From assembly GCA_030789695.1 (NCBI GenBank), contig CM061141.1, positions 274,009,655 through 274,073,654 on the forward strand: DNA of 64,000 nt, read 5' to 3'. Shown here piece by piece: positions 1 to 10,241 of the stretch. Positions within the stretch are counted from its first letter, which is position 1. Every line of letters starts with the position of its first letter. Under the pieces are notes generated by a model. The model was not told the origin of the DNA. It saw nothing but the letters and a program-made list of their open reading frames with translations, and did no database searches. The DNA comes from Scilla litardierei. Its lineage: Eukaryota > Streptophyta > Magnoliopsida > Asparagales > Asparagaceae. Made by a program: the position numbers and the translations under genes.

Positions 1-2085
1 ACCGCTTGCTATGTTTTTAATAGAATACTTTTGAGGCCCGGCACCAAACAAACTTGCTATGAATTGTTGTTTGGTAGATTGCCTCAAGTTAAACATTTTC
101 GTGTTTTCGGCGCAAAATGTTTTATTAAAAACACATATGATAATTTGGACAAGTTTGATCCGAGATCGGATGATGGGATATTTGTTGGGTATTCCTCACG
201 TAGCAAAGCCTACCGGATATACAACAAAAGATCCTCTACTATCGAGGAATCACTTCATGTCTCTTTTAATGAGAATTTTACTAATTCTAGAATTTCAAAT
301 GACAATGATTCTATGGATGTTTTATGTGATTCGTTTGAAAATTCTAAGTCCATTGATTCAATTGATTCTATTGAGACTAACCCTACTAATGAAGTTGTTG
401 AGAATGTGCCTAGTGATCAAGGTATTCCCAAGCGGCTTCATACCGTTCGCGACCATCCCCATGAGCAAGTCATTGGCAATATTCATGATAGTGTCAAGAC
501 GAGATCGCAAGTCCACCACTTCGCCAATTGTGCCTTTGCCTCATCGATAGAGCCAAAGAATATAGTTGAAGCGTGCGAAGATAGTGCTTGGATCCTAGCC
601 ATGGAGGAGGAACTCATTCAATTCGAGAGGAATGAGGTATGGGAGCTTGTTCCTTTGCCATCGAAGAACCACACCGTCATAGGGACAAAGTGGATCTTCA
701 AGAACAAAACCGACGAAAACCAAGTCGTCGTCCGGAACAAAGCTCGGTTAGTTGCTCAAGGCTATCGCCAAGAGGAAGGTATCGATTTCGAAGAATCCTT
801 CGCTCCGGTAGCTAGATTAGAATCAATTAGACTATTATTGTCTTATGCATGCCATAAAAATTTTAAGTTATTTCAAATGGATGTTAAAAGTGCATTTTTA
901 AACGGAGATGTTGTTGAGGGAGTTTATGTTTCTCAACCTCCGGGCTTCATAAATGAAAAATTTCCAAATCATATTTTTAAACTAAAGAAAGCTCTTTATG
1001 GTTTGAGACAAGCTCCTCGAGCTTGGTATGATCGCCTAAAGAATTTTCTTTTGGATTTGAATTTTAAAATGGGCGAAGCCGATTCTACACTTTTTATTAA
1101 GCATGCGAATAATGATATTTTATTAGTTCAAATTTATGTTGATGATATCATTTTCGGTGCTACTAACTTCACTCTTTGCGAAGAGTTTTCTAATGTTATG
1201 AAGGAACAATTTGAGATGAGCCACATGGGCGAACTCAAATATTTCTTAGGTCTCCAAATTCGCCAATTGAACGATGCAATCTTCATCCACCAAACGAAGT
1301 ATACGGTGGAGTTGCTTAAGCGATTTGGAATGGAGAGTGCTTCCGGGAAAAAGACTCCAATGAGCACGACTACGCATCTTGACAAGGATACGGGCGGTAA
1401 GGATGTAGACATTCGTCTATATCGAGGTATGATAGGTAGTTTACTTTATCTTACCGCAAGTAGGCCCGATATTATGTTTGCCGTATGCATATGTGCTCGT
1501 TATCAGTCTCAACCTAAGGAGTCTCACTTAGTAGCGGTTAAACGTATTTTCCGCTATCTAAGTTACACTTTAGATTTTGGATTACTTTATCCGAAATCTA
1601 GCACATATGAGTTAGTCTCATATAGTGATGCCGATTATGCGGGATGCAAATCCGACAGGAAAAGTACTAGTGGCACTTGCCATTTTCTAGGAAATTCTCT
1701 TGTCTCTTGGTTTTCCAAGAAGCAAAATTCCGTATCACTTTCAACCACCGAGGCGGAATATATTGCCGCCGGTGCCGCTTGTGCCCAGGTTCTTTGGATG
1801 AGACACACACTGAAGGATTTTGGTATTCATTGTGATACTAGCCCTATCATGGTGGATAACCAAAGTGCTATTTGTCTTTCAAAGAATCCGGTGCACCATT
1901 CTCGATCTAAACACATAGATGTCCGACACCACTTTTTAGATGATCATGTTGCTAAAAAGGACATCATTTTAGTGTACGTTGAAACCCAAAAGCAAATCGC
2001 CGATATTTTCACGAAACCCCTAAAGGAGGACTCCTTTGTGCGGTTGCGTCGAGAATTGGGGATTATGGGTGAATCCGAGATATAG
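1..2085 (+). CDS. pol: Sirevirus pol polyprotein, C-terminal part (integrase end, RT, RNase H)
   Basis: The frame is open from the first base, so the start lies outside the window. The first ~60 residues are the integrase C-terminal region ([18 protein letters not shown]), which in the family joins cDNA to the chromosome. A variable linker follows, then reverse transcriptase: GTKWIFK near residue 230, [10 protein letters not shown] near 290, and the catalytic box YVDDIIFG near 380. RNase H follows with SDADYAG near 545, TEAEYIAAG near 590 and DNQSAICL near 620. The frame ends at TAG 2083-2085 with no internal stop. Family knowledge says these enzymes copy the genomic RNA within a particle of Gag. 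The intact frame suggests a fairly recent insertion, though the missing N-terminal half cannot be checked. Confidence 0.95.
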   Translation, partial: TACYVFNRILLRPGTKQTCYELLFGRLPQVKHFRVFGAKCFIKNTYDNLDKFDPRSDDGIFVGYSSRSKAYRIYNKRSSTIEESLHVSFNENFTNSRISNDNDSMDVLCDSFENSKSIDSIDSIETNPTNEVVENVPSDQGIPKRLHTVRDHPHEQVIGNIHDSVKTRSQVHHFANCAFASSIEPKNIVEACEDSAWILAMEEELIQFERNEVWELVPLPSKNHTVIGTKWIFKNKTDENQVVVRNKARLVAQGYRQEEGIDFEESFAPVARLESIRLLLSYACHKNFKLFQMDVKSAFLNGDVVEGVYVSQPPGFINEKFPNHIFKLKKALYGLRQAPRAWYDRLKNFLLDLNFKMGEADSTLFIKHANNDILLVQIYVDDIIFGATNFTLCEEFSNVMKEQFEMSHMGELKYFLGLQIRQLNDAIFIHQTKYTVELLKRFGMESASGKKTPMSTTTHLDKDTGGKDVDIRLYRGMIGSLLYLTASRPDIMFAVCICARYQSQPKESHLVAVKRIFRYLSYTLDFGLLYPKSSTYELVSYSDADYAGCKSDRKSTSGTCHFLGNSLVSWFSKKQNSVSLSTTEAEYIAAGAACAQVLWMRHTLKDFGIHCDTSPIMVDNQSAICLSKNPVHHSRSKHIDVRHHFLDDHVAKKDIILVYVETQKQIADIFTKPLKEDSFVRLRRELGIMGESEI

Positions 2086-2326
2086 GATTCATATTTCATT
2101 CAATCATCTTGCATGCTATTATATTTCGCGATATTTCGTTCATGCTAGATTTATTGAATTTTTGGGATTTGATGTGATATGTTTGAATTTGTGCTCGAAT
2201 TCGTATTTGAATGTCGTATTTAAGATTTCGACGTTTTATGGGTAATTTAGATGACTAATGAGAGTGTTAAGATGTTTCATCCAAGTGGTTTTTGAAGAAA
2301 ACTCATTTATCAAATTTTGGACTCTT

Positions 2327-2628
2327 CTAGTCGGTTTCAGTTCATTAGTCAACCGACTAGATGCTCATCTAGTCAGTCGGCTAGTGAACTCAGACCGACT
2401 AGATCAAGCTTTTAACTTTCTCATGTCATTAACTTTCTTTAGTCGGTCACAGTACACTTACCGACCGACTAGATTGAAAACTAGTCGGTCTGTGAGTATA
2501 CTGCGACCGACTAACTCTTGCCCTAGAAATTTCTGTTTGCCTCTGTTTCGACTTAGTCGGTTCAAGCTCATTGACCGACCGACTAGATCGTAATCTAGTC
2601 GGTCAGTGCTTGAACTGTGACCGACTAA
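2327..2628. repeat. Palindrome cluster between pol and extra ORF
   Basis: About 300 bp carry repeated inverted copies of ACCGACTAG and CTAGTCGGT in ~130-bp units. The same motif fills 6022-6540 of this element's LTR. The cluster lies 370 bp upstream of the ATG of the extra ORF. Repeated palindromes in noncoding regions are known for Sireviruses. A regulatory role for this copy is my inference. The rest of 2086-2999 is noncoding, with a pyrimidine-rich stretch at 2708-2725 that could mark a start of transcription; I see no strong TATA box. Confidence 0.8.
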
Positions 2629-2999
2629 GTGTGATAGGGCAAACGTGTCATTTAGCATTCCCGACAAACTTAACTCATTTTTTATCCGACTAAACTTTGT
2701 TTTAGTTGGTATTCTTCTCTTCTCCAGCCCGCAAAAACCCAAAACCCTCTCGAGACCCTTCGACTTCCGTCGTCTCTCCGGCCAATTTTCCGGCCATCTC
2801 CGCCGTCCGCCGCCGTCGACCCCTCCTCCTAGGTCTCGTTTCCTATTCTAGGGTTTGATCTAGCTTGATTTCACGTCTAGGGTTTCGAATTTAATCCTAG
2901 GGCTTGTCGACTTTGCTTCTAGGGCTTGTTAATTTCGATTTTTTTTTCGGCTCTAGGGTTTGTGTAGCTTCGCTTGCTTGTACTCGTCGTGCCACGATC

Positions 3000-4631
3000 A
3001 TGGCAAAGACGAGGATCCCTATCACTTCCTCTGGGGCTTCCCCCATGTCTGTAGAGCCTTCTAACCCTAGGAATCCGTCTAAGCCCAAGCGCCGTGCTAA
3101 GTCTACCCAAGCTTCTCCGTCTTCGCCTCCTCTGAAGAAGCAGAGGACGGCGACCGTCAAACCCGGTAAACTATCTAAGTCTAGAAAGCCCATACTCCGC
3201 ACTCCCACTACTACTCCTGATTCCGATACTGAGTTTATTCCTGAGGATGAGCCTGGCCATAGGGAACCTACTCCTCCACTTCGTCCTAGGACTCGCCAGC
3301 CTAAGGGAAAGGGCCCAATGCCAGCGGGTGGTGTTGACATATCGTTGTGTCGCGACGACCCTATGTGTCTAGCGGCCTACAACCGTATTGAACACCACCC
3401 GATGCTATTGGAGCACTATGTTCAGTTTTCAGATTTCCTTGGCTTAGCTGACCTCCTCTCCTATAGTGGGCTCCTTGACTACCTTCGATTTGACGCTAAG
3501 GTGAACCCTAGACCATATCCTCGCCTGGTCAAATTATTCTACGCCAATCGTGTCCGAGGCCACTACGATGAGAGTCACTCCATCGAGACTACTGTCTTGG
3601 GAACTCCTATAGTTCTCACGGCAGAAATCTTGGGGGAGGTACTTGGTTGCTCATCGTCTGGTCTCCTTCCGTCGGATATTTCTGTTGATGATATCTCTTC
3701 CTTGGATCAGTCCGTTCTTTCTGATATCTTCCATGTGATCCCTCCTGCCTTCATTAGTGTTCCTTCGAAGTCGTTCAAACCAAATGCATGGGTGCTAAAT
3801 CTCATTCTGAAGTCGTGCTTGCTTCCCAAGTACGGCTCATCTTCTCTTCCATCCCAGCCGTTTTTGAAGCTGATTTACGCTCTTTTCTTGGGTTGCGAGA
3901 TTAATTGGGCTCGCGTTATACTCAATAAGATGGACTCTTTTGAGTGTATTCGCAAGACCAATAAATCTGCGCATATCCCTTACCCGTATCTGTTGACCCT
4001 GGTTTTCCGTCATTTCTGTGTCCCTCTCCCTCCTGACGATGAGCGTCCCTTGGGTCCTCCTCTGAACGCGACGACCGTTAAGAAATCTCTTGCGGCGCTT
4101 CGTCACGTGCAGAGGTCGACCACATCTGCTTCCCAGGCCACTCCCTCTGCCACATTAGATGATGTCATACGCCTACTTCGTCGGCACGAGTCGCGTTTGG
4201 CTCGTACCGAGGAGGTAGTTTGCCGTATGGCTCGTCTGATGGGCATTGAGCTTCCTCCTTCCGTGTCTGAGGACGATGAGATGGACGATGAGGAGTTTGA
4301 TGAGCTTGTCACCTCCTTGGCTCGTGGCGATGAGGCCACTGCTGCTGCTGCTGCTACCACATCTGCTCCTGGAGTTGGCACCGCTTCCGGTGCTCCAGAG
4401 ACTTCTGCACCAGTAGTTCAGACTTCTGAGGCTGCTGCTGCTCCTGCTGACGAGCCTGCTCATGTCTTACCTGCTGATACTCCTGTTGAGACCCTAGCTG
4501 TTGAGCCCGTTGTCGTTTCCACACCTGCCCCGACGATCCCGTCTGTTGACACGCCTCTCCTCCCTGCAGAGCCTGAGTCCACTCCGTCGACTGGACCCAC
4601 GGAGACTGCAGATCCAGCCACTTCCTTGTGA
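3000..4631 (+). CDS. Sirevirus extra ORF ('env-like' / putative plant transposon protein)
   Basis: I chose ATG 3000 (MAKTRIP...) although the frame stays open upstream; this gives 543 residues. Residues 10-90 are basic and Ser/Pro-rich with NLS-like runs (KPKRRAK, LKKQR). Residues ~110-330 are a helical globular domain (LAAYNRI, LLDYLRF, RLVKLFYANR, VLGTPIVLT) resembling the 'putative plant transposon protein' domain found in many plant retroelements. A short heptad-like helix follows (HESRLARTEEVVCRMARLMG), then an acidic patch and a long Ala/Pro/Thr-rich tail. I see no signal peptide or membrane segment, so the customary 'envelope-like' label is not supported. The basic N-terminus suggests a nuclear or nucleic-acid-associated protein. 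Function unknown; the frame is intact. Confidence 0.75.
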   Translation: MAKTRIPITSSGASPMSVEPSNPRNPSKPKRRAKSTQASPSSPPLKKQRTATVKPGKLSKSRKPILRTPTTTPDSDTEFIPEDEPGHREPTPPLRPRTRQPKGKGPMPAGGVDISLCRDDPMCLAAYNRIEHHPMLLEHYVQFSDFLGLADLLSYSGLLDYLRFDAKVNPRPYPRLVKLFYANRVRGHYDESHSIETTVLGTPIVLTAEILGEVLGCSSSGLLPSDISVDDISSLDQSVLSDIFHVIPPAFISVPSKSFKPNAWVLNLILKSCLLPKYGSSSLPSQPFLKLIYALFLGCEINWARVILNKMDSFECIRKTNKSAHIPYPYLLTLVFRHFCVPLPPDDERPLGPPLNATTVKKSLAALRHVQRSTTSASQATPSATLDDVIRLLRRHESRLARTEEVVCRMARLMGIELPPSVSEDDEMDDEEFDELVTSLARGDEATAAAAATTSAPGVGTASGAPETSAPVVQTSEAAAAPADEPAHVLPADTPVETLAVEPVVVSTPAPTIPSVDTPLLPAEPESTPSTGPTETADPATSL

Positions 4632-5597
4632 TCGTCTGTTTCGAGGACTCTCCACTGCTCATTGGATGATATACCTTTTTGAGAGTGTTTTTGGGTTAGG
4701 ATGGGATGGAGTTTGGGTGTTGATTTGTTGTATTTTGATATGTTGGATGTCGGTGTATGTATTGTATTTTTTTTGTTGGATGTTGATGATGGTGTTCTGA
4801 TGATGATGTTGTACCTTTTCATATTTATATCCATGGTATGTTGTATTCGATGTCCTCGATGTGATATCTTTTTGGATGTACTCATGATGTTCCTATCTAT
4901 ATTTACATCGATGTTCATGTTGTGATATTTTCTTCGTCGTGCACATTAATTCTCATTCAATGTCCATGCTATGTGAAATCGTCGCTCGACGATTGAAACA
5001 CTTGGTTAAATAGATTGAAATTCTATAATTGTATAGAATTGTTTTCCATGCACCAATTTAACCAAGAATATTGAATATTGAAGAGTATGTTTCTTTATTC
5101 AAGAACTGAATAATAATTTGGTATTTTTGATGATTTTAATTATCGCTTTTTGATAATGGACAATTTGGCACACCTTGATTTGATTTCACCACTTTTCCCT
5201 TGGTGTCAATTAGTTCCATCGTCATTGTCTACGACTCCCGATGTTGGATTTTCCGTTTCCTAGTTGTTGTCGTTGTATGCCCCCATTTTTGGGATAATGC
5301 CAAAGGGGGAGAGATAATGATAATAAATAGGTCAAATGAAAATTTAACTCAATTTCCAAGAATCTAATTTGATGTGTTAGATTCAGGGGGAGTTAAGATA
5401 TATATAAGGATTTTCAAAATCCGATATTTCAAAAATCGATTCTCATTATATATCTTACTCGTCTGATTGATGCAATTTATAAATATTCATTTTGGAATTA
5501 ACGTGTCATCAATGCAGGGGGAGTAAGTATTTTACATTTGAATCATTATTTTTGATTATTATTTATGTTGGTTTGTCATCACCAAAAAGGGGGAGAA
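4632..5597 (+). other. Sirevirus 3' noncoding region with multiple polypurine tracts
   Basis: No ORF of note. The first 300 bp are rich in GATGTTGATG-like runs. Polypurine tracts of the AGGGGGAG type occur near 5303-5313, 5385-5393, 5515-5524 and 5587-5597; the last abuts the LTR and should prime plus-strand DNA synthesis. Several such tracts before the 3' LTR is a known Sirevirus trait. Confidence 0.85.
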
Positions 5598-6021
5598 TGT
5601 TGAATATTGGACTCCCCGGATTTGGTTTTGGATGATGAGCAAACATAAATAATTCATGAACTAACAATTTGTGAGCGCAGTATTGGAGATCGTCGCAAAA
5701 ATCACGAGAACATTCAAGCGACATCTCAACACTTCTCAAAGCTCGTATTCATGCCCAAAAGCTTCGTTGAAGCTCTTGGGCCGTTTTGGAAGTTATGAAG
5801 AATTAATCGAAGCTCTCGAAGACCATTCTTTAAGGTTTTATTTATAGTCTTTTAGCTTCGATCTATAGAATGTTAAGCCTTGAGTATATCTTACGATTCT
5901 ATCTTCATAACGCTCATATCGTAGCTCTAGGATCTTAGTACAAGTTCATTCTAACTTCCTCGAAGCGTCGCGCTTCGATTCGGACTTGTTTGTGCATGTT
6001 ATTTGGTACAAGAAGAAGTAC

Positions 6022-6540
6022 TGACCGACTAGATGGTGATCTAGTCGGTCAGCAAAGCTTCTTGGACCAACTAGTTTGCTTCCTTAATTTCTTGCACCTT
6101 ACTATTTACAGTTAGTCGGTCTACGTTGACTCACCGACCGACTAGTTTGTGAACTAGTCGGTCAGTGATGCTTCTTTGACCGACTAGTTGTGATTTACTG
6201 TACATGCTAAATTTCTCCCAAGCTATTGTTTATCGTTAGTCGGTCTAAGAACGTTTGGTGACCGACTAGTTGACAATCTAGTCGGTCAACTTTTGTTCTT
6301 GGACCGACTAAGTCAATTTGTATTCAGACTATTTCACTTTGCCTCTTAGTCGGTCTACGTTCACTGACTGACCGACTAGTTGTGAAACTAGTCGGTCAGA
6401 ATGTCTTCTTGGACCGACTAGATTTCTAGGTCTGAATTTCTATCTCTTCTCAGTTCCTCACTTAGTCGGTCCATGTTGTTTGACTGACCGACTAGTTGAT
6501 GAACTAGTCGGTCAGTGGTTGTTCTTTGACCGACTAGTTT
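6022..6540. repeat. Palindrome array in Sirevirus LTR
   Basis: Four to five units of ~115-120 bp, each with inverted pairs built on GACCGACTAG and CTAGTCGGTC, for example GACCGACTAGT facing ACTAGTCGGTC. It ends about 50 bp upstream of the TATA box, so it occupies the U3 promoter region. Confidence 0.9.
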
Positions 6541-6590
6541 CCTCAGATTTCTATCCGTTGGGAATTGACCTAACTTGTTTTTATGGGACC

Positions 6591-6600
6591 CTATAAATAT
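6591..6600 (+). promoter_or_regulatory. LTR TATA box, Sirevirus
   Basis: CTATAAATAT lies just downstream of the palindrome array, with a pyrimidine-rich stretch about 30 bp further on (CATTTCTCTC) as a likely start of transcription and of R. Confidence 0.7.
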
Positions 6601-7351
6601 GAACCTAGGTCATTTCTCTCTAGGTGAGAGCTGCCATTAAGAGATTCATTGAGATAGAAAGAGATAGCCATTCACACTCTTTTCTAAAGCTCTCTTCCTC
6701 ACAAGAAACCCATTCTCTCACATTCTAGATCTAGAATCCATCTTGAGAGAAGTTTGTTCTTGGTGAGCCCTTCAAGCTCTAGCTTGATTCAAGTCTCCAA
6801 ATCACTCCTAGGCACCTATTGCTGGTCATTTCCTTGGTGCTAGGTCTTGGTGACTTCATCTTCCTCAAATCCCTCCTTTCACCTATTTGGTAAGAAAAAC
6901 TCAAGGTATAGGATTTTGTGGTAAGATTGCTTATTTCAATATAAACTCATTTATATTGCTTGTTGATTCTCTCGGTTGTGAGAGAAGGTTGTGATCCTGG
7001 GTTGTGGGATTCACTATTGCCATTGCATGTATGATTTGATCTTGTGAAGGTTTTTCACAAGATATTCATAGTGGAAATCTTGGGTTAGGGTTTCTAACCT
7101 AAGTATCCGGAGGGGATCCGGGTGGTTGGGATGTAGGATCACCGGGAACAAGTCGGGGAGACTTGGGTGGATCCGAACCCATTAACATCTCTTGTTAGCA
7201 TTGTTAATTTTGTTGTTGTCATTCAATTTAAGCTTCCACAAATTTTTTTGGTAGTTGTTTGCACTATAATTTGGTATTATACTCCTTGTTATTTTTAAAG
7301 TACTATTCACCCCCCCTCTAGTACTTGTGCAGTAGCTTGTAGGGCATTACA

Positions 7352-8407
7352 ATATCTGGACTAGTTTACTTTTTGAGATTAAACTGAGTAGATTATATTA
7401 CTCTGCTGAAAGTTGTCGTGCACGTCCTATAAAGTGAACCGAGTAATACGTTCATTTCTTTCTCCACATATCTTGAGCATTATTTCTCTACTTAAAATTC
7501 ATCGGTGAATCCTCCCCTTAGCAAGTCTATTATCGGCATTTCCCCCGCTATTAGTTTTCATGCTCCAAATCCCCAAAATCAAAAAGAAAAAAATATATAC
7601 CCGTATATCCTTCTCTCTTTTGATTTGGGATCGCTTATGTATATATCTCTATTGAAAAAAAAGAGAAAAATTGAGAAAAAGAAGAGAAAAAGAGAAAAGA
7701 AGTTTATAACGATCCCATCTCATACTATTTCTCTCTTTCTTCCTTCTTTTTGTTTTTATTTTTACTTTTTTGAGCTTTAAAAGAAATGGGGAGTGTACAT
7801 ATTGATTTGTTTATGCCACCACGCTTATGTATAAGCTTGGGGGAGAGAATCCAATGATGTGTGAGAGAGTGACTACTTGACGGTGCATGACAACCTAGGC
7901 TAAGTAATCTTCTATACTCGGTGAGATTGCTAAAGTTTCACGAAAACCAGAAATCGACACTTAGCATTCATTTCATGAAAACCATACTTTTCTATTCTTA
8001 CTATTCCATATCGTGTGATATCTCTTATACTCCTTATAGAAAGCATTTAATTGAAAAGTGTGTGATCTATGGTTATGCATACCGCTTTAGATGCTTCAGA
8101 CGATGCTAATCCTAGAATGATCCCATATTTCGTGCTATTTTGATATTTTGGGGTTTTCTATTTCGAATGCATTATTATACTATGATATCGAGATAAAAGT
8201 CTGTGACATGTGTTTTATATTCGATGTATGCTATATGAGTAAGCAAAACCCACGTCCTGAGAAGAATGATCTAGCACCCCCTCCTTCGCTTTCTATTCTA
8301 TTTTTATTTTTTATTTTTATTTTCCCTCTTTTCCATCATTTTGCCCGTCGGGCTCGCTTTCTACTCATCTTCCTTGAGGACGAGTAAGAGGTAAGCTTGG
8401 GGGATTT
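7352..8407 (+). other. Athila A1 3' noncoding region with two polypurine tracts
   Basis: No gene. It holds a long A/G-rich tract (7645-7705) followed by a T/C-rich stretch, a CTTGGGGGAGAGAATC box near 7828-7843, and the terminal polypurine tract GCTTGGGGGATTTT that abuts the LTR at 8408. The A/G-rich tract and the first box recur at 52345-52420 and 52564-52580 in the main Athila element. Confidence 0.8.
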
Positions 8408-8711
8408 TGATCACTCCATATTTTACACCCTTTTTCTGCATGTTTGCATGCCACTTTGATCGCTCATATCGCGTTTTCACGATTATTCGACAATATTGTG
8501 ATGCTTTTCACGATTTCTTGTTTTTGTCGTATTTCAGGAGATATAGAGCGATTCGGAGTGATTCTTAGATCAAGAGGATTTGCACCCACTCCGGAGTGTC
8601 ACCCAAGGCTCTTCTGAGGACTATTCGGTGATGGAAGACGAGTGGAAGGAGAAGGAACTTCGTAGGAGCGACGAGGAAGCGAAACGATGAAGATTGGGCA
8701 TCTGCAGCATC

Positions 8712-9101
8712 TCACTCGGTCGAGTGAAGCACTCACTCGGCCGAGCAAGAAGACCATTCGGTTGACCAGACGGGACACGCACCAACAGAAGGAAATCAGC
8801 GTGCACTCGGCCGAGTGACGGTAGTCCACTCGGCCGAGTATGAAGATCCCCTCGCCCGAGTGGCATGTGAAAATCCACCGTCAAAACAGGCCGACTTATT
8901 GGAATCCGTCAGTCAATTGAGGGTTCCGACTTGGCCGAGTACCTAGTGCCCCTCGGCCGAGTGAGTAAAGCCACTCGGCCGAGTGAGTAAAGCCACTCGG
9001 CCAAGTCACTTCCAAAGACAGACCCCCGAAAATCCCCGACTTACTGGAAATGTACAGGGTTTGTCACTCGGCCGAGTGACATTTGTCACTCGGCCGAGTG
9101 A
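8712..9101. repeat. CACTCGGCCGAGTG palindrome cluster, LTR A1
   Basis: About ten copies of CACTCGGCCGAGTG or one-base variants (CACTCGGTCGAGTG, CTCGCCCGAGTGG) lie in 390 bp, upstream of the TATA-like box. Confidence 0.9.
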
Positions 9102-9184
9102 GCCGCCCCGCCTGCTACGTAAAGTGCGATTTCTGGGCTGCGCAGGGGCATTTTTGTCACGAATTTCTGGGCGATTTTGAGGGG

Positions 9185-9192
9185 TATTTAAA
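9185..9192 (+). promoter_or_regulatory. TATA-like box, LTR A1
   Basis: TATTTAAA about 85 bp after the last palindrome. The equivalents in the other Athila LTRs are TATTTAA at 29357-29363 and 53526-53532. Confidence 0.6.
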
Positions 9193-9579
9193 CCCAGTTT
9201 TTGCCCTAGTTGAGAATAACTTTTTGATCCTTTGGCAGCCTTTTTAGAGAGATTTTTAGGTAATTAGATTTAGGCTTTTTGGGAGATTAGAAAGGCTACT
9301 TTTGTTGGATGCTATTGGATTCTCATTGGTTTGTCTCTCTTCTTGTCAAAAACCCTATTTTTGTTGATAATTTCTCTATTGCATTGAATTGTGTTGATTT
9401 TGCTATTGAATTTCTTATGAGTTGCATGATGATTAGTGAGTAGTTTTATTGTCCTAGGGCATAGGGATGAACCCTATGAACCCCATTTCTGGATTGTGAT
9501 GAATTGGTGAAATTCTTGCTAGAATTGATTAGGGTTAGGTTGGGATTGATAAATTACGGATAGCTAGGGATTCATATCG

Positions 9580-9870
9580 ATTGGGATTTACAAGAGATTG
9601 GGTCCCAATTGATAGGAAGCCCTAGAAATTCGATTTAGATTTACGATTGGACTCCTCTAGGATTGGTTTGCAAGAGATTGGACCAAGGCTAGGGTTTTCA
9701 ATCGTAATTCTATACCAATACCCGTTTGCAAGAGATTGGACGGGTAGGAACTATCTCAACCTAGGTCGTAACTCGAGTTTGCACGAGAGTGGGCTCGAGA
9801 TACGATTGAACGATGATGTCGATCCTAATGCTAGTGGCTTAGGCTAGGGTTTGCAAGAGATTAGGCCCTA
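9580..9870 (+). other. Five-hairpin RNA array, LTR A1
   Basis: Five stem-loops share the core TTGCAAGAGATTGG but have different stems: ATTGGGA/TCCCAAT (9580-9609), TTGGT/ACCAA (9663-9686), TACCCG/CGGGTA (9719-9746), CTCGAG/CTCGAG (9772-9799) and TAGGGT/GCCCTA (9845-9870). The core can fold as CAA-GAGA-TTG with a GNRA tetraloop. It lies downstream of the TATA-like box, so it should be in the transcribed leader. Confidence 0.8.
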
Positions 9871-10241
9871 TCCTAGGTTCGCTATAGACCGGCAATAGCG
9901 CAAGAGCGTGAGCTTGATTCCTCATCTAGTTGCGACTAGTTCACCTAAGATTCAAGTCTAGCAATGATGAAACCTACGAATCACAACGATGAGATACGGT
10001 CCATAGCGGGGATTCCCTATCCCTAGGCGTTTTTATTTTATTGATATTTCCATAGACATTCGAACGATTGTGACAATTTCACCCCGAATCATTCTCTATC
10101 ATTTTGATAGCTAGGTATTGGAAAGAGACACTGTCATTGTTCCTCCCTGAGTTCAATACCCGCTCGCCGCTACACCGTGCGCTTGCGGTATGACTATGAG
10201 TCGCTTGTCCCGGGTGCGTGTGCATACCGGGGCTACGATCA

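Larger units (their letters stand above)
1..7351 (+). mobile_element. Sirevirus-type Ty1/copia retrotransposon, 3' portion
   Basis: The part present reads, in order, the end of integrase, reverse transcriptase and RNase H, a noncoding stretch with palindromes, an extra ORF, a 3' region with at least four GGGGGAG polypurine tracts, and a 3' LTR (5598-7351). A pol region followed by an extra ORF and multiple polypurine tracts is characteristic of the Sirevirus (SIRE/Maximus) lineage. Both ORFs are open throughout, so this is the best preserved element in the window. Its 5' half lies to the left. On the right, position 7352 resumes Athila 3' noncoding sequence that matches 52059 onward, so the element is nested in an Athila element. 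Confidence 0.9.
5598..7351 (+). repeat. Sirevirus 3' LTR
   Basis: It begins TGTTGAATATTGG directly after the last polypurine tract and ends GGGCATTACA. A second Sirevirus LTR in the window (20196-22087, minus) starts TGTTGAGTATTGG and also ends in TTACA, which supports both limits. Homology to other Athila copies resumes at 7352. Length 1754 bp. Confidence 0.85.
7352..10241 (+). mobile_element. Athila-type retrotransposon A1, 3' end
   Basis: It comprises 3' noncoding sequence (7352-8407) and a 3' LTR (8408-10241). It matches 52059-54583 closely. No primer site follows the LTR, so this is a 3' LTR. The rest of the element lies left of the nested Sirevirus, outside the window. Its right flank (10242 on) is a minus-strand copia, into which A1 appears to have inserted; the expected target duplication on this side would be GCTCT. 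Confidence 0.85.
8408..10241 (+). repeat. Athila A1 3' LTR
   Basis: Starts TGATCACTCC and ends CTACGATCA, so the ends form the inverted repeat TGATC/GATCA. Length 1834 bp. In order it holds a palindrome cluster, a TATA-like box, a five-hairpin array and a conserved GC-rich end (CGCTCGCCGCTACACCGTGC). Confidence 0.9.

Noticed and set aside
3000..4631. Calling the Sirevirus extra ORF a retroviral-type envelope protein
   Set aside because: No signal peptide, no membrane segment and no cleavage site are visible; the basic N-terminus suggests a nuclear or nucleic-acid-bound role.
8712..9101. Regularly spaced palindromic repeats resembling a CRISPR array
   Set aside because: The spacers are short and uneven, the repeats vary, they sit in LTRs between known landmarks and the DNA is from a plant nucleus.
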